In this document: piece by piece, positions 7,277-15,811 of the stretch
How positions within the stretch are numbered: the stretch's first letter is position 1
How the letters are laid out: every line of letters begins with the position of its first letter
Position numbers and translations under genes: made by a program
Assembly: GCF_003967355.1 (NCBI RefSeq)
Contig: NZ_BIFH01000015.1
Location: 128,888 to 192,887 of the forward strand
Length of the DNA: 64,000 nucleotides
From: Embleya hyalina
GTDB taxonomy: Bacteria; Actinomycetota; Actinomycetes; Streptomycetales; Streptomycetaceae
Reading direction: 5' to 3'
The notes under the pieces: generated by a model
Database searches by the model: none
What the model was told of the DNA's origin: nothing
Seen by the model: only the letters and a program-made list of their open reading frames with translations

Positions 7277-7927
7277 TCAGTCCACCGGCCCCGCCAGGTC
7301 CCATCCCGGCACCCGCACGTGGACGTGCATGCTGCCCGGCAGCACCTCCTCGCCGCAGCCGCGACACATCAGCGCGGGGTCGAGCGCGTGGTCCCCGTGC
7401 CGGAAGTCCACCGGCGGCTCGTCGGTCAGCCACCGGTCGCCCCAGGCCGCGAGGGTCTGCAGCACCGGCCCGAGGTCGCGGCCCCGGGCGGTCAGGTGGT
7501 ACTCGAAGCGCGGCGGCCGGTCCTGGTAGCGCCGCCGCTCCAGGACCCCGGCCGCCTCCAGGGCACGCAGCCGGGTGGTCAGGATGTCCCGGGGCGCGCC
7601 CGTGTTGCGCGCGATCGTGTCGAAGCGGTGATTGCCGAATCCCATTTCCCGGATGGCCAACAGCGCCCACTTCTCGCCGACCACACCGAGCGTCGAGGCG
7701 ACCGAGCATGGCCGACCGACCGGCGCCCGGGCGGCGCGGGAGCGCGCGGGAGCGTCCGCCGCCGCCCTCTCGGGCACCCGACCGGAGTCGGCGCCGGAGT
7801 CGACGGACGAGGCATTCGAAACGTTCGAGACGTTCGACGCGCGCGAGGAATCGGAGGAGCCGGAGGAATCGGAGGACCCGGACAACCCGGAGGAGTCGGA
7901 GGAATCAGCGTTGACGACCACGCCCAC
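7277..7927 (-). CDS. HxlR-family transcriptional regulator with Ser/Asp-rich N-terminus
   Basis: The winged-helix domain covers about residues 70-165: CSVASTLGVVGEKWALLAIRE, then TRLRALEAAGVLERRRYQ and YHLTARGRDLGPVL. HxlR proteins normally span 100-150 residues and start just before this domain. Here the frame extends 60-70 residues upstream through a low-complexity Ser/Asp stretch (repeats of SDSS and SNVSN). The start is therefore uncertain: a GTG at 7927 is used here, but a later GTG could be real. The C-terminal CRGCGEEV may bind metal. Confidence 0.75.
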   Translation of the reverse strand: MGVVVNADSSDSSGLSGSSDSSGSSDSSRASNVSNVSNASSVDSGADSGRVPERAAADAPARSRAARAPVGRPCSVASTLGVVGEKWALLAIREMGFGNHRFDTIARNTGAPRDILTTRLRALEAAGVLERRRYQDRPPRFEYHLTARGRDLGPVLQTLAAWGDRWLTDEPPVDFRHGDHALDPALMCRGCGEEVLPGSMHVHVRVPGWDLAGPVD

Positions 7928-8095
7928 AAGGTTGCCATCCCCAACTCACTGACGCTATGCCGAGGGCACGGTGAGTAGGCTTTTCCAACTCAAGCGGTCG
8001 AAAGGCGACTGCCACGAATGGCGAGGCATGCCTCGTCGACGCCATCCGAACTCCCGTGCACAGGCGCGCCAGGACCTCGGGGCCGCTGGCGCCGG

Positions 8096-10309
8096 TCAGT
8101 CGTGGCCGTGGTCGCCGGACTGGGCGAGGGAGCGGGTCACGCCCGCCTGCAGCTCGGCGCGGGCGGTCTCGTCGGCGGCGCCGGAGCGGTCGAAGGCCGC
8201 CAGCGCGCCGCGCCACAGTTCGGCGGCCTCCCGGTAGGCGAAGTGGATCTCCGCGTCCAGGGCGGCGAGGCGGGCGTAGTGGGCGGCCTTCGCGGCCGTC
8301 GCGCGCGAGGCCGAGGCCAGGTAGTGGTGCGCCAGCGCGGAGACGTCCCGGGGCCGCACCGCCTCGATCGCCTCGGCCGTGCGCGCGTGCATCCGGGCCC
8401 GGCGCAGCTGGGACAGGTCCTCGTACAGGGTGTCCCGCACCAGCGCGTGGGTGAACCGCAGCTGGCCCGCGTCGGGCTCCACGAGCAGACCGGTCAGCAG
8501 CGCCGACTCGACCGCGTCGAGCACCGTGTCCTCGTCCGTGCCGCTCTGCGCGAGCAGGACGTCGACGTCGATGTCCCGGCCGAGCACACACGCCTGCTTG
8601 AGCACCTCCTGCGCGGCCTTGGGCAACCCGGCGACATGCCGGCGGATCACGTCCCGCACCCCGACCGGCACCTCGGACACCGCCGCGTGCGCCCCCTCCG
8701 CGGCAAGCACCCGGGCCGTCTCCAGGACGTAGAACGGGTTGCCCGCGGTGCGGTCCACGATGGCCCGTACGGTGTCCTCGTCGATCGCCGCCGAGACCGC
8801 GCCGCGGACCAGGTCGCCCACCGCCTCCGGGGCCAGGCCGGTGAGCTCGACGCGTTCCGGACCGCACCGCGCCAGCCGGGCCAGCGCGTCGGCGAGCAGG
8901 TCGCCCACCTCGTTGTGCCGATAGGTGACCACGAGCAGCACCCGACCGGTCGCGTCCCGGTCGGTGGCCAGGTGGCACAGCAGCGCCAGCGTCTCCTCGT
9001 CGGCGCGGTGCACGTCGTCCAGGACCAGCAACCACGGCGTCTCCGCGGTGGCCCGGGCCAGATAGCGCACCACCGCCTGATGCAACATCAGCTTGGCCGC
9101 GGCCTGATCGCCCACCGGGCTGTACGAGTCGGCGAGCAGCGGCGCCAACACCCGCGCGGTGTCCTCGTCCGGCGGGCTCACCGCGGCCAGCGTGCGCAAC
9201 ATCTGGGTCCACGGCCACCCGGCGGGCGCACCGCCCGATTCGGGGCAGCGCCCCCACGCCGCCCGCCACCCCTCGGCGGCCAGCAACTCCCGTACATGCT
9301 CGGTCAACGCGGTCTTGCCCTCGCCCGGATCGCCGCTGACCAGCGCCACCGCGAGCCGCCCGTCGGCCCGCTTCGCCGCGTTCAGCAGGTCGGTCGTCTC
9401 GTCGGCCCTACCGATCAACGTGGTCGTGCGCGCCACGATCCCGTCCTCCCCCAGCTCGTCGGAAACCCGTACCGGCTCCGCGACTTCCCGATGCGCGGCG
9501 GGCGCCTCGGGCGCGGCGGCCGGCGTCGGCACCGCCTCCGGCGCGTCCAACTCGGCGGAATGGGCCAGGATGTCCGCCTCCAGGCGCTGCAACCGCGACC
9601 CGGGCTCGACCCCCAACTCGTCGCGCAGCGCCGCCCGTACCCGGCGCAACACCGCGAGCGCGTCGCCCTGGCGGGCACACCGGTACAGCGCCAGCGCCAA
9701 CAACCGCCAACTCTCCTCCCGCAGCGGGTGCGCCGCCGCGTGTGCCTCCAGGCCGGGCACGATCCCGGACGCCTGCCCGATGGCCAGACCGGCCTCGGCC
9801 CGACGCTCCACCGCGACCAGGCGCAACTCCTCCAGCCGGGCCGCCTCGGGCCGCGCCCACGGCTCGTCGGCGAACTGGGCGTACGCGGGCCCGCGCCACA
9901 GGTCGAGCGCCGCGGTCAACTCGCGTAGCGCGTCCTGCGCCGCTCCCGCCGCGAGGAGGCCGCCGGCCCGGTGCACCAGGGCCTCGAACCGCCACGCGTC
10001 GACCTCGTCCGTACCGACCCGGAACGCGTACCCCGGCGGCGCGGTGACCAGCACCGTCGAGGGGGTGCGCGGCGCGCGGTCGGGTTCGAGCGCACGGCGC
10101 AGGTGCGATACGAAGGTCTGCACGGACCCGAGCGCGCGGTGCGGCGACTCGCCGTGCCACAGGTCCTCGATCAGCCGGTCGACCGGTACGACGTGCCCCC
10201 GCGCCAGGACGAGCCGAGCGAGAACGGCCCGATGACGTGGGCCGCGCAGGTCGGCCCGCCGGTCACCGTCCCACGCTTCGAGCGCTCCCAGAACACGAAA
10301 CGTCAGCAT
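8096..10309 (-). CDS. AfsR/SARP-family regulator with AAA ATPase domain
   Basis: 737-residue transcriptional activator. The N-terminal OmpR-like winged helix (MLTFRVLGALEAWDG to PPGYAFRV, about residues 1-95) is followed by a bacterial transcriptional activation domain (BTAD, about 100-245) and an acidic linker. An ATPase domain follows with Walker A GDPGEGKT and Walker B LLVLDDVH. The C-terminus has tetratricopeptide-like helices. Such proteins activate secondary-metabolite or developmental genes. No biosynthetic cluster is visible alongside, so the target is unknown. The start has TAAGG about 10 bases upstream. Confidence 0.88.
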   Translation of the reverse strand: MLTFRVLGALEAWDGDRRADLRGPRHRAVLARLVLARGHVVPVDRLIEDLWHGESPHRALGSVQTFVSHLRRALEPDRAPRTPSTVLVTAPPGYAFRVGTDEVDAWRFEALVHRAGGLLAAGAAQDALRELTAALDLWRGPAYAQFADEPWARPEAARLEELRLVAVERRAEAGLAIGQASGIVPGLEAHAAAHPLREESWRLLALALYRCARQGDALAVLRRVRAALRDELGVEPGSRLQRLEADILAHSAELDAPEAVPTPAAAPEAPAAHREVAEPVRVSDELGEDGIVARTTTLIGRADETTDLLNAAKRADGRLAVALVSGDPGEGKTALTEHVRELLAAEGWRAAWGRCPESGGAPAGWPWTQMLRTLAAVSPPDEDTARVLAPLLADSYSPVGDQAAAKLMLHQAVVRYLARATAETPWLLVLDDVHRADEETLALLCHLATDRDATGRVLLVVTYRHNEVGDLLADALARLARCGPERVELTGLAPEAVGDLVRGAVSAAIDEDTVRAIVDRTAGNPFYVLETARVLAAEGAHAAVSEVPVGVRDVIRRHVAGLPKAAQEVLKQACVLGRDIDVDVLLAQSGTDEDTVLDAVESALLTGLLVEPDAGQLRFTHALVRDTLYEDLSQLRRARMHARTAEAIEAVRPRDVSALAHHYLASASRATAAKAAHYARLAALDAEIHFAYREAAELWRGALAAFDRSGAADETARAELQAGVTRSLAQSGDHGHD

Positions 10310-10490
10310 GGATAAGAGACCTTACTGATGCGTCACGAGCAGCCGAGCGGCGGCCGGGGCTGAAGTCGTCCGGCTGTTGTCCCACACCCGGATCAACACC
10401 GACTCGACGCCCGGTGAACACGCTTGCCGGGCTCATGTCGGCGGCATGCCGGGCGCATGTCGCGCCGGTGCCGACTCCCCGTCGCGCTCG

Positions 10491-10533
10491 CCGTTCGTCG
10501 GACACCGGGCGGGTCCCGGGGTCCGACGAACGG
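10491..10533 (-). terminator. Terminator hairpin after HAAS operon
   Basis: A 13-bp perfect stem (CCGTTCGTCGGAC at 10491-10503 with its complement at 10521-10533) has a second small stem in its loop. It lies 24 bases past the stop of the minus-strand HAAS gene. Confidence 0.6.
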
Positions 10534-10556
10534 GCTTCGATCGACCACCCGGGCCC

Positions 10557-11945
10557 TCAACTCCCGGACTCTCCCGGCTGGTTGCCCGGTGTCTGCGCCT
10601 CGCCCTCGGGACGCGTCGAGGGTGCGCCCGCAGACGCGGCCGGGGGTTGCTGCCGCGTGGTCCCGGGAGCCGCACCCGGCGCAGTGCCCGGCGCGCTGCC
10701 CGGCGCGCTGCCCGGCGGCGTACTCGGCACCGTCGCGGGCGGGTTGCCGGGCACCCCCGCCGACGGCGGCGTGCTCGACTGCGGCGCCTGCCCCGGCCGG
10801 ACCGGGATCGCGATCGTGAACGGGGCCGTGCCCTCCACGATCCGGCACCCCGGCGCGCCCTGGTTCGGCTCAACCCGGGGCTGCGGGAAGGGCAGGCTCT
10901 CCCGGTTGGGCACCGCCGGCCGGCCGTCGCGCGTACATCCGTAGTTCGAGAACCCGCTGTACAAACCGAGTTGCCTACCATTCTGGTCGAACAGCAGAAC
11001 ATCCTTGAGCGGGCGTCCCTGCGCGTCGAACGGGTAGATGTTCTGCAGCGGATTGCCGTCCAACGTACCCATCAGCGTGCTGCTGTCCAGCGGGTGCCCA
11101 TCCCAACTGTTGAAGTACGAGGGGTGGTTCGATCCCATGGGCTCCATCCGCACGACTTCGCCCGGCTCGAACTGCCCCGCGCTCACCATGCCGATCCCGA
11201 GCCCGACCACCATCGCGTTGAGCGGTACCGCCAGCCACACCAGTCGGCGGTCGTGTCTCGAGCGCGAGCCCAGCCACAACGACGCGACCAGAGCCAGGAG
11301 TCCGACCGCCACCGGCCACCACACCCCACCCGTGATCACCCAGGCGAGCAGGGACACGACCAGCGCCCGCGCCACCCACCAGGCGGACTGCAGGCTCGTC
11401 AGGAATCGCACCGGCTCGGCGAAGCGCCCGGTGCGCAAGGACGCCCCGAGGGCCCTCGCGCGACGGCTGACCGACAGCGCGGCGACCTCCGGCAGGCCGC
11501 GCTCGCGCCCGCGCAGCCACAGCGCGTTCACCGCCTCCACAGCCAGTGCGAGCACACACGGAAAGATCCACCAGCGCTCCTGCGAATCCTGCTGCGAGCC
11601 CAGGGCGACGCCGGTCACGAACGCCGCGCCGAGCGCCACAAGCAGTCCCAGCATCAGGAGTTCGACCTTGCCGACGCCGCGCAACCGACCGCCGTCGCCG
11701 GCAGGCGTCAGCGGCGGATACCCGGCCGCCGCGCGCAGTTCGGCGGCGTACTCGTGCGGCGTGCCGAGCCGGGCGCGCAGCGCGTCGGAGGTCACCGCGC
11801 CGTCGAGTTCGGCGACCACCTCGCTCAGGTTGACCTCGACGTCGTCCAGGATCTCCTCCGCCTCGACGGCGGGCAGATCGGCCAGAATGCGGGCCACCTC
11901 GACGCGGTAGTCAGCGGCGACGGGGTGCAGTGCGGTGTCCTTCAT
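10557..11945 (-). CDS. HAAS-domain membrane protein with Pro-rich tail
   Basis: About 462 residues. The N-terminal HAAS signalling domain (about 10-75: RVEVARILADLPAVEAEEILDDVEVNLSEVVAEL, broken here only in wording) is of the type always encoded beside a PadR regulator. Several transmembrane helices follow (around 95-115, 125-145, 200-240 and 255-275). An extracellular region then ends in a Pro/Gly/Ala-rich tail with repeated PGSAPG and PGTAPG. The ATG overlaps the PadR stop (ATGA). It is probably a sensor that relays a cell-surface signal to the PadR repressor. Confidence 0.75.
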   Translation of the reverse strand: MKDTALHPVAADYRVEVARILADLPAVEAEEILDDVEVNLSEVVAELDGAVTSDALRARLGTPHEYAAELRAAAGYPPLTPAGDGGRLRGVGKVELLMLGLLVALGAAFVTGVALGSQQDSQERWWIFPCVLALAVEAVNALWLRGRERGLPEVAALSVSRRARALGASLRTGRFAEPVRFLTSLQSAWWVARALVVSLLAWVITGGVWWPVAVGLLALVASLWLGSRSRHDRRLVWLAVPLNAMVVGLGIGMVSAGQFEPGEVVRMEPMGSNHPSYFNSWDGHPLDSSTLMGTLDGNPLQNIYPFDAQGRPLKDVLLFDQNGRQLGLYSGFSNYGCTRDGRPAVPNRESLPFPQPRVEPNQGAPGCRIVEGTAPFTIAIPVRPGQAPQSSTPPSAGVPGNPPATVPSTPPGSAPGSAPGTAPGAAPGTTRQQPPAASAGAPSTRPEGEAQTPGNQPGESGS

Positions 11946-12265
11946 CGGGTCTCCCCCACCAGTTCCGACATCGTCCGGGCGAACGAGTTCCACGTGTCGG
12001 TGGACTCCCGGAACCGCTGCCGGCCGGGCTCGTTCAGGGCGTAGTACTTGCGGTTCGGGCCTTCGTCGCTCGCCACCACGTAGGACGTGAGGAGTCCGGC
12101 GTTGTACAGCCGCCGCAGCGTGCCGTAGACCGACGCGTCGCCGACGTCGTCGAGGCCGGCCTTGCGCAGCCGGCGCAGCACGTCGTAGCCGTAGCCGTCC
12201 TCCTCACGCAGCACGGCGAGTACGGCGAGGTCCAGCACTCCCTTGAGCAACTGACTCGGATCCAT
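11942..12265 (-). CDS. PadR-family transcriptional regulator
   Basis: 107-residue winged-helix repressor: LLKGVLDLAVLAVLREEDGYGYDV (first helices; split at residue 20 of the motif), then SVYGTLRRLYNAGLL (recognition helix) and KYYALNEPGR (wing). The ATG at 12265 has GGAGG 5 bases upstream. It is translationally coupled to the HAAS gene and divergent from the sigma-factor gene, with a 30-bp palindrome between them, so it probably represses both directions. Confidence 0.9.
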   Translation of the reverse strand: MDPSQLLKGVLDLAVLAVLREEDGYGYDVLRRLRKAGLDDVGDASVYGTLRRLYNAGLLTSYVVASDEGPNRKYYALNEPGRQRFRESTDTWNSFARTMSELVGETR

Positions 12266-12280
12266 GACGCCTCCAGCTCT

Positions 12281-12310
12281 TGTGCGTTGCACGGTACCAC
12301 GCAATGCACA
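12281..12310. promoter_or_regulatory. 30-bp palindromic operator (PadR candidate)
   Basis: TGTGCGTTGC (12281-12290) and GCAATGCACA (12301-12310) are inverted arms matching at 9 of 10 positions, around a centre containing GGTACC. It lies 15 bp from the PadR start, in the divergent intergenic region. Confidence 0.7.
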
Positions 12311-12415
12311 GTAGTGGACGGGATCGATCGCGCCCGCCGCACAGCAGATCGGCTCGACTTCGCGTTTGTAGGGACAGAGGCTTCCGAGCGGGATCCGACC
12401 GAGGAGACGTGCACC

Positions 12416-12940
12416 ATGCGGTTCGAGGACTTCGCGGCGGCGCGACTGCCGGCCCTGCTGCGCTACGCCGCGTTGTTGTGCGGGGACCGGGAGTTGGCCC
12501 GGGACCTCGTGCAGGAGGCGCTGATCAAGGCACTCGTGCGCTGGAAACGCATCGGCACGCTCGATCGACCCGACGCCTACGTCCGCACCATCGTCACCAA
12601 TGAGTTCCTGTCCTTCCGCCGCCGCAAGGCGATACGCATGGTGGCGCTGACCCACGACGCGCTGGACGGCCCGGCGGCGCCCACCGTGCCGGATCCCGCC
12701 GCCGATGTCGGGTCCGGCGAGGAGTTGTGGCGCCGGCTGAGCGAACTGCCCCGCCGACAACGGGCCGTGCTGGTCCTGCGCTACTACGAGGGACTCACCG
12801 ACGACGAGATCGCCGAGACCCTGAGCTGCCGACCCGGCACCGTCCGGGGCTACGCGTCCCGCGCCCTGGCGACGCTGCGCGTGGAGATGACCGTGACACC
12901 TACCCGAATCCCCCCGATTCCACAGGGAGAACCGGCATGA
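12416..12940 (+). CDS. SigE-type ECF sigma factor
   Basis: 174 residues. Region 2 is LLRYAALLCGDRELARDLVQEALIK then DRPDAYVRTIVTNEFLSFRRRK (each shortened here to its recognisable core). Region 4 is ELPRRQRAVLVLRYYEGLTDD then IAETLSCRPGTVRGYASRAL, a helix-turn-helix for the -35. This is the Streptomyces SigE-family/SACE_1888 type, which is often paired with a membrane protein encoded just downstream. The ATG at 12416 follows GAGGAG by 9 bases. It overlaps the next gene by ATGA. Confidence 0.88.
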   Translation: MRFEDFAAARLPALLRYAALLCGDRELARDLVQEALIKALVRWKRIGTLDRPDAYVRTIVTNEFLSFRRRKAIRMVALTHDALDGPAAPTVPDPAADVGSGEELWRRLSELPRRQRAVLVLRYYEGLTDDEIAETLSCRPGTVRGYASRALATLRVEMTVTPTRIPPIPQGEPA

Positions 12941-14109
12941 CCGACATCCGCGAACTGGAGGCGGCGCTCGTCCGCCACGAGCATCTGGCACCCGACGGTG
13001 AGGGCCTGGTCGAAGCCGCGTACGCGGGGGCCCGACGCGTGCGCCGACGGCGCCTCGCCGTCACCGGCCTCGGCGTCGCCGCCGTGGTCGCGCTCGGCGC
13101 CGTAACCCCCCAGGTCCTCGATCACCTCGGTGACGACGGGGTACGTCGGGCGGCGGGTCCCGCCGCGAGCAAGGCTCCTGGCGTCTCCGTGACCAGTCCC
13201 CCGGCCGTGGTCGTGGACGTCGACCGCACGGAAGGGTTCTTCCCCCTGGAGCAGGGCTTCTCGGGGACCACCTCGCTGGCGAGCGTGCGCTCGAACGACC
13301 AATCCAGGACCGGCTGGGGCGGCAACGTCGGCGCCTACGCGCCGGCCGACGTCGACATGACGGCGATCGAGGCCGGCGAGGCGATCACCGTGCAGGGGCA
13401 CCCGGCCCGTTATGCCGAGAACTACCTGATCGATCCGGCCGCCTATCACGAGGGTCCGCAAAACTCCTGGGCTCCCAAACCGGTGCGCTTCGACGCCGAC
13501 GGAAAGCCCGGCCGCGGCACGTGGCAGGACAGGCGGGCGCCGGTCGTCGCGTGGCGCGACTCGTCCGGGTCCTGGGTCGTGGTCTCCGGCACCGACCGGC
13601 GGACGGACCTGCTGCGATTGGCCGAGGCGGTCCGACTCCGGTCGACCGACGCCCGCACCCCCTACCGGCTCGGCTTCGTCCCCGACACGCTCCGGCTCGA
13701 CTTCGGCGGCTCGAACACGCACATCCCGGCCCAGTCCAACTCCGTGCTGGTCTTCGGCGCCGCGGCCCATCCCGTGTTGAAGCGGAGCGAGCTGGGAGGC
13801 ATGACGGAGTACGGGGCCCTGCGCATCCAGGTCTCGGCGTCGGACAGCGGGCGCACGGACATCGTCGCCCGAACCGGCCCGCCGACGGTGATCGCGGGAC
13901 ACGACACCTGGTACTTCACCTCCCCCGGCGGTGGCCTGCTGCCACCGCAGCAAGGCGCGATCCTGGTCACCAAGGTGAACGGCTGCGAAGTCCAGATCAC
14001 GACCACCGACAACAACCTGGTGCCCAGGGACACCCTGCACCGCATCCTCGCGTCGGCGACCTTCGGCAACTGCGCGGCCCCGGAGACCTGGACCCCTCCG
14101 CTGTCCTGA
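12937..14109 (+). CDS. Membrane-anchored partner of the sigma factor
   Basis: 390-residue protein with a short cytoplasmic N-terminus (about 40 residues), an Arg-rich stop-transfer patch (RRVRRRR), one transmembrane helix (LAVTGLGVAAVVALGAV, about 45-62) and a large extracellular domain ending with a Cys pair region (NGCEV and GNCAAPE). It starts at ATGA overlapping the sigma-factor stop, so the two proteins are co-produced. It may be an anti-sigma factor or a cell-envelope protein controlled by the sigma factor. The zinc anti-sigma motif HxxxCxxC is not present. Confidence 0.65.
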   Translation: MTDIRELEAALVRHEHLAPDGEGLVEAAYAGARRVRRRRLAVTGLGVAAVVALGAVTPQVLDHLGDDGVRRAAGPAASKAPGVSVTSPPAVVVDVDRTEGFFPLEQGFSGTTSLASVRSNDQSRTGWGGNVGAYAPADVDMTAIEAGEAITVQGHPARYAENYLIDPAAYHEGPQNSWAPKPVRFDADGKPGRGTWQDRRAPVVAWRDSSGSWVVVSGTDRRTDLLRLAEAVRLRSTDARTPYRLGFVPDTLRLDFGGSNTHIPAQSNSVLVFGAAAHPVLKRSELGGMTEYGALRIQVSASDSGRTDIVARTGPPTVIAGHDTWYFTSPGGGLLPPQQGAILVTKVNGCEVQITTTDNNLVPRDTLHRILASATFGNCAAPETWTPPLS

Positions 14110-14130
14110 TCACCCGCGCCTACTGGTAAC

Positions 14131-14161
14131 CCGAACTCCCGTGACCATCACGGGAGTTCGG
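14131..14161. terminator. Strong bidirectional terminator
   Basis: A perfect 14-bp stem, CCGAACTCCCGTGA against TCACGGGAGTTCGG, has a 3-base loop and lies between convergent genes ending at 14109 and 14175. Confidence 0.85.
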
Positions 14162-14174
14162 CCCCTTTCCCGAC

Positions 14175-15188
14175 TCAGCCCGCCGCCACCCAGGCATCCA
14201 CCTCGGCGATGTACGCGTCCTTCACGTCCTCCGGCAGCCAGGCGATGGCGAACGCGTTGTATTCGAACCGGGCCACCTCCGCCTCGGTCAGGCCGAGGTC
14301 CGCCTGGGTGCGCTCCAGGTTCTCCTGTACGTACGCGTCCATGTAGGCGGGGTCGTCGGAGTTGATCGTGACCAGGATGCCCTCGTCCAGCATCCGCCGG
14401 ATCTCCGCGCCCTTGATCCCGTCCACCACGAAGGAGTTCGACACCGGACACACCGTCAGTCCGAGGCCGCGCTCCTTGATCGCGGCGACCAGTTTCGGGT
14501 CCTCCAACGCGTTGGAGCCGTGGTCGATACGGTCCACACCGATGTCCTCGATGGCCTGCCGGATGTGCTCGACGCTGTTCTCCTGGTCGACGTCGCAGTG
14601 CATGGTCAACCGGTAGCCCTCGGCCCGTGCGCGCGCGTAGACGGCGGCGAACTTGGCCGGCGGATTGCCCCGCTCGTCCGAATCCAGCCCGATCCCCACG
14701 ATCCACTCGCGGTACGCCAGCGACTGCACGAGCGTGGCCATCGCGTACTCGGCCTGGAAGTCGCGCAGGAAGCACATGATCAACTGGGCCCGAATGCCCA
14801 GTTCGCGTCGCGCGTCCCCGATCGCCCGGGTGAGCCCGCGCACCACCACGTCGAACGGCACGCCCCGGCCGGTGTGCGCCTGGGGGTCGAAGAACATCTC
14901 CACGTAGCGCACGTTCTGCGAGGCGGCCTTGCGCAGGTAGGCCATCGCCAGGTCGTAGAAGTCCGGCTCGTGCAGCAGGACCCGCATGCCGTCGTAGTAG
15001 ACGGTCAGGAAGGAGGCGAGACTGTCGAACCGGTACGTCGCCCGCATCTCCTCGACCGAGGCGTACGGCAATTCGATCCCGTTGCGCTCGGCGAGCGCGA
15101 ACTTCAACTCGGGCTCCAACGTCCCCTCGATGTGCAGATGCAACTCGCACTTCGGCAGCCCACCGATGAAGTCCCGCATGTCCCGCAT
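14175..15188 (-). CDS. Adenosine/adenine deaminase-family enzyme
   Basis: 337-residue metallo-hydrolase of the adenosine deaminase family (amidohydrolase superfamily). Visible motifs: HLHIEGTLEPE (metal ligands), GIGLDSDERG, DHGSNALED (His/Asp), VCPVSNSFV and TINSDDPAYM (metal Asp pair). The usual HAGE motif carrying the catalytic glutamate is replaced by MHCDVDQENS, so substrate and proton-relay chemistry may differ from classical adenosine deaminase. The start at 15188 has GGGAGGG 7 bases upstream. It stands alone between terminators. Confidence 0.82.
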   Translation of the reverse strand: MRDMRDFIGGLPKCELHLHIEGTLEPELKFALAERNGIELPYASVEEMRATYRFDSLASFLTVYYDGMRVLLHEPDFYDLAMAYLRKAASQNVRYVEMFFDPQAHTGRGVPFDVVVRGLTRAIGDARRELGIRAQLIMCFLRDFQAEYAMATLVQSLAYREWIVGIGLDSDERGNPPAKFAAVYARARAEGYRLTMHCDVDQENSVEHIRQAIEDIGVDRIDHGSNALEDPKLVAAIKERGLGLTVCPVSNSFVVDGIKGAEIRRMLDEGILVTINSDDPAYMDAYVQENLERTQADLGLTEAEVARFEYNAFAIAWLPEDVKDAYIAEVDAWVAAG

Positions 15189-15363
15189 GAACCGACCCTC
15201 CCGACTCGAACATCCACCCGACGAATGCCAACCGTATGCCCCGGACCCGCCCGAGCCCCGCACCCCGCCCCGCCGCGCCGCGTCGCCGGAACCCGATCCC
15301 CGCCACGCGCGAGGCGGCCCGGGACTCGCGACAGGCGAGGGAGTCGGGACCACGTCGCCGGGG

Positions 15364-15648
15364 TCAGCGGCGGTAGCAGCCGTAGACGCGTGGGGCTCGG
15401 GCGCCGGGAGGGATCGGGAACGGGGCGGATTTGGCGGGTGGAGCTCCGTCGGTCGGGTACCAGATGGCGTCGTCCGGCTCCACGGCCGCGAGGTCGGCGG
15501 TCCAGGCGGGGCGGGCCGGGTCGAAGGGCTGGACGCGCACCCGGGTGGTGGTCGCGTCGATGTGCTCGATCACGCCGGGCGGGTGGGTCGGTCGCAGACG
15601 GGCGTCCCGGTGCTTGACCTTTTGGCCGATCTCGGCGAGTTCGGGCAT
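15364..15648 (-). CDS. Hypothetical actinobacterial protein, 94 residues
   Basis: Unrecognised small protein. The N-terminus (MPELAEIGQKVKHRDARL) is charged. A beta-rich middle (VIEHIDATTTRVRVQPFDP, WTADLAAVEPDD) suggests a small SH3-like barrel. It is transcribed toward the adenosine-deaminase-type gene and away from the 141-residue gene upstream, from which it is separated by two stem-loops. It may belong with the nearby DUF5753/DUF397 locus, by position only. Confidence 0.6.
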   Translation of the reverse strand: MPELAEIGQKVKHRDARLRPTHPPGVIEHIDATTTRVRVQPFDPARPAWTADLAAVEPDDAIWYPTDGAPPAKSAPFPIPPGARAPRVYGCYRR

Positions 15649-15700
15649 GGCGGGGTGTGCCTTTCGTGGGCGGGGGATGGGGAACGCGTCGCTTCGTGGC

Positions 15701-15765
15701 CGACCGGCGCGGGGAGCGCTCCGCGCCGGTCGGCTTCGCCCGGACGCCTCGGGAGGCGTCCGGGC
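15701..15765. terminator. Two tandem stem-loops
   Basis: A 12-bp stem (15701-15712 with 15721-15732) is followed 5 bases later by a perfect 12-bp stem with a CGGG loop (15738-15749 with 15754-15765). They lie between two same-strand genes and probably act as terminator or processing signals. Confidence 0.65.
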
Positions 15766-15811
15766 GGCGGGGCCACACCGCCGGCCAGGCCAGTGGGGGC
15801 GGTGCGGCCGA

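Noticed and set aside
8096-10309. AfsR-like regulator as part of an antibiotic cluster
   Set aside because: No polyketide, peptide-synthetase or other biosynthetic genes lie nearby; the erm gene alone does not make a cluster.
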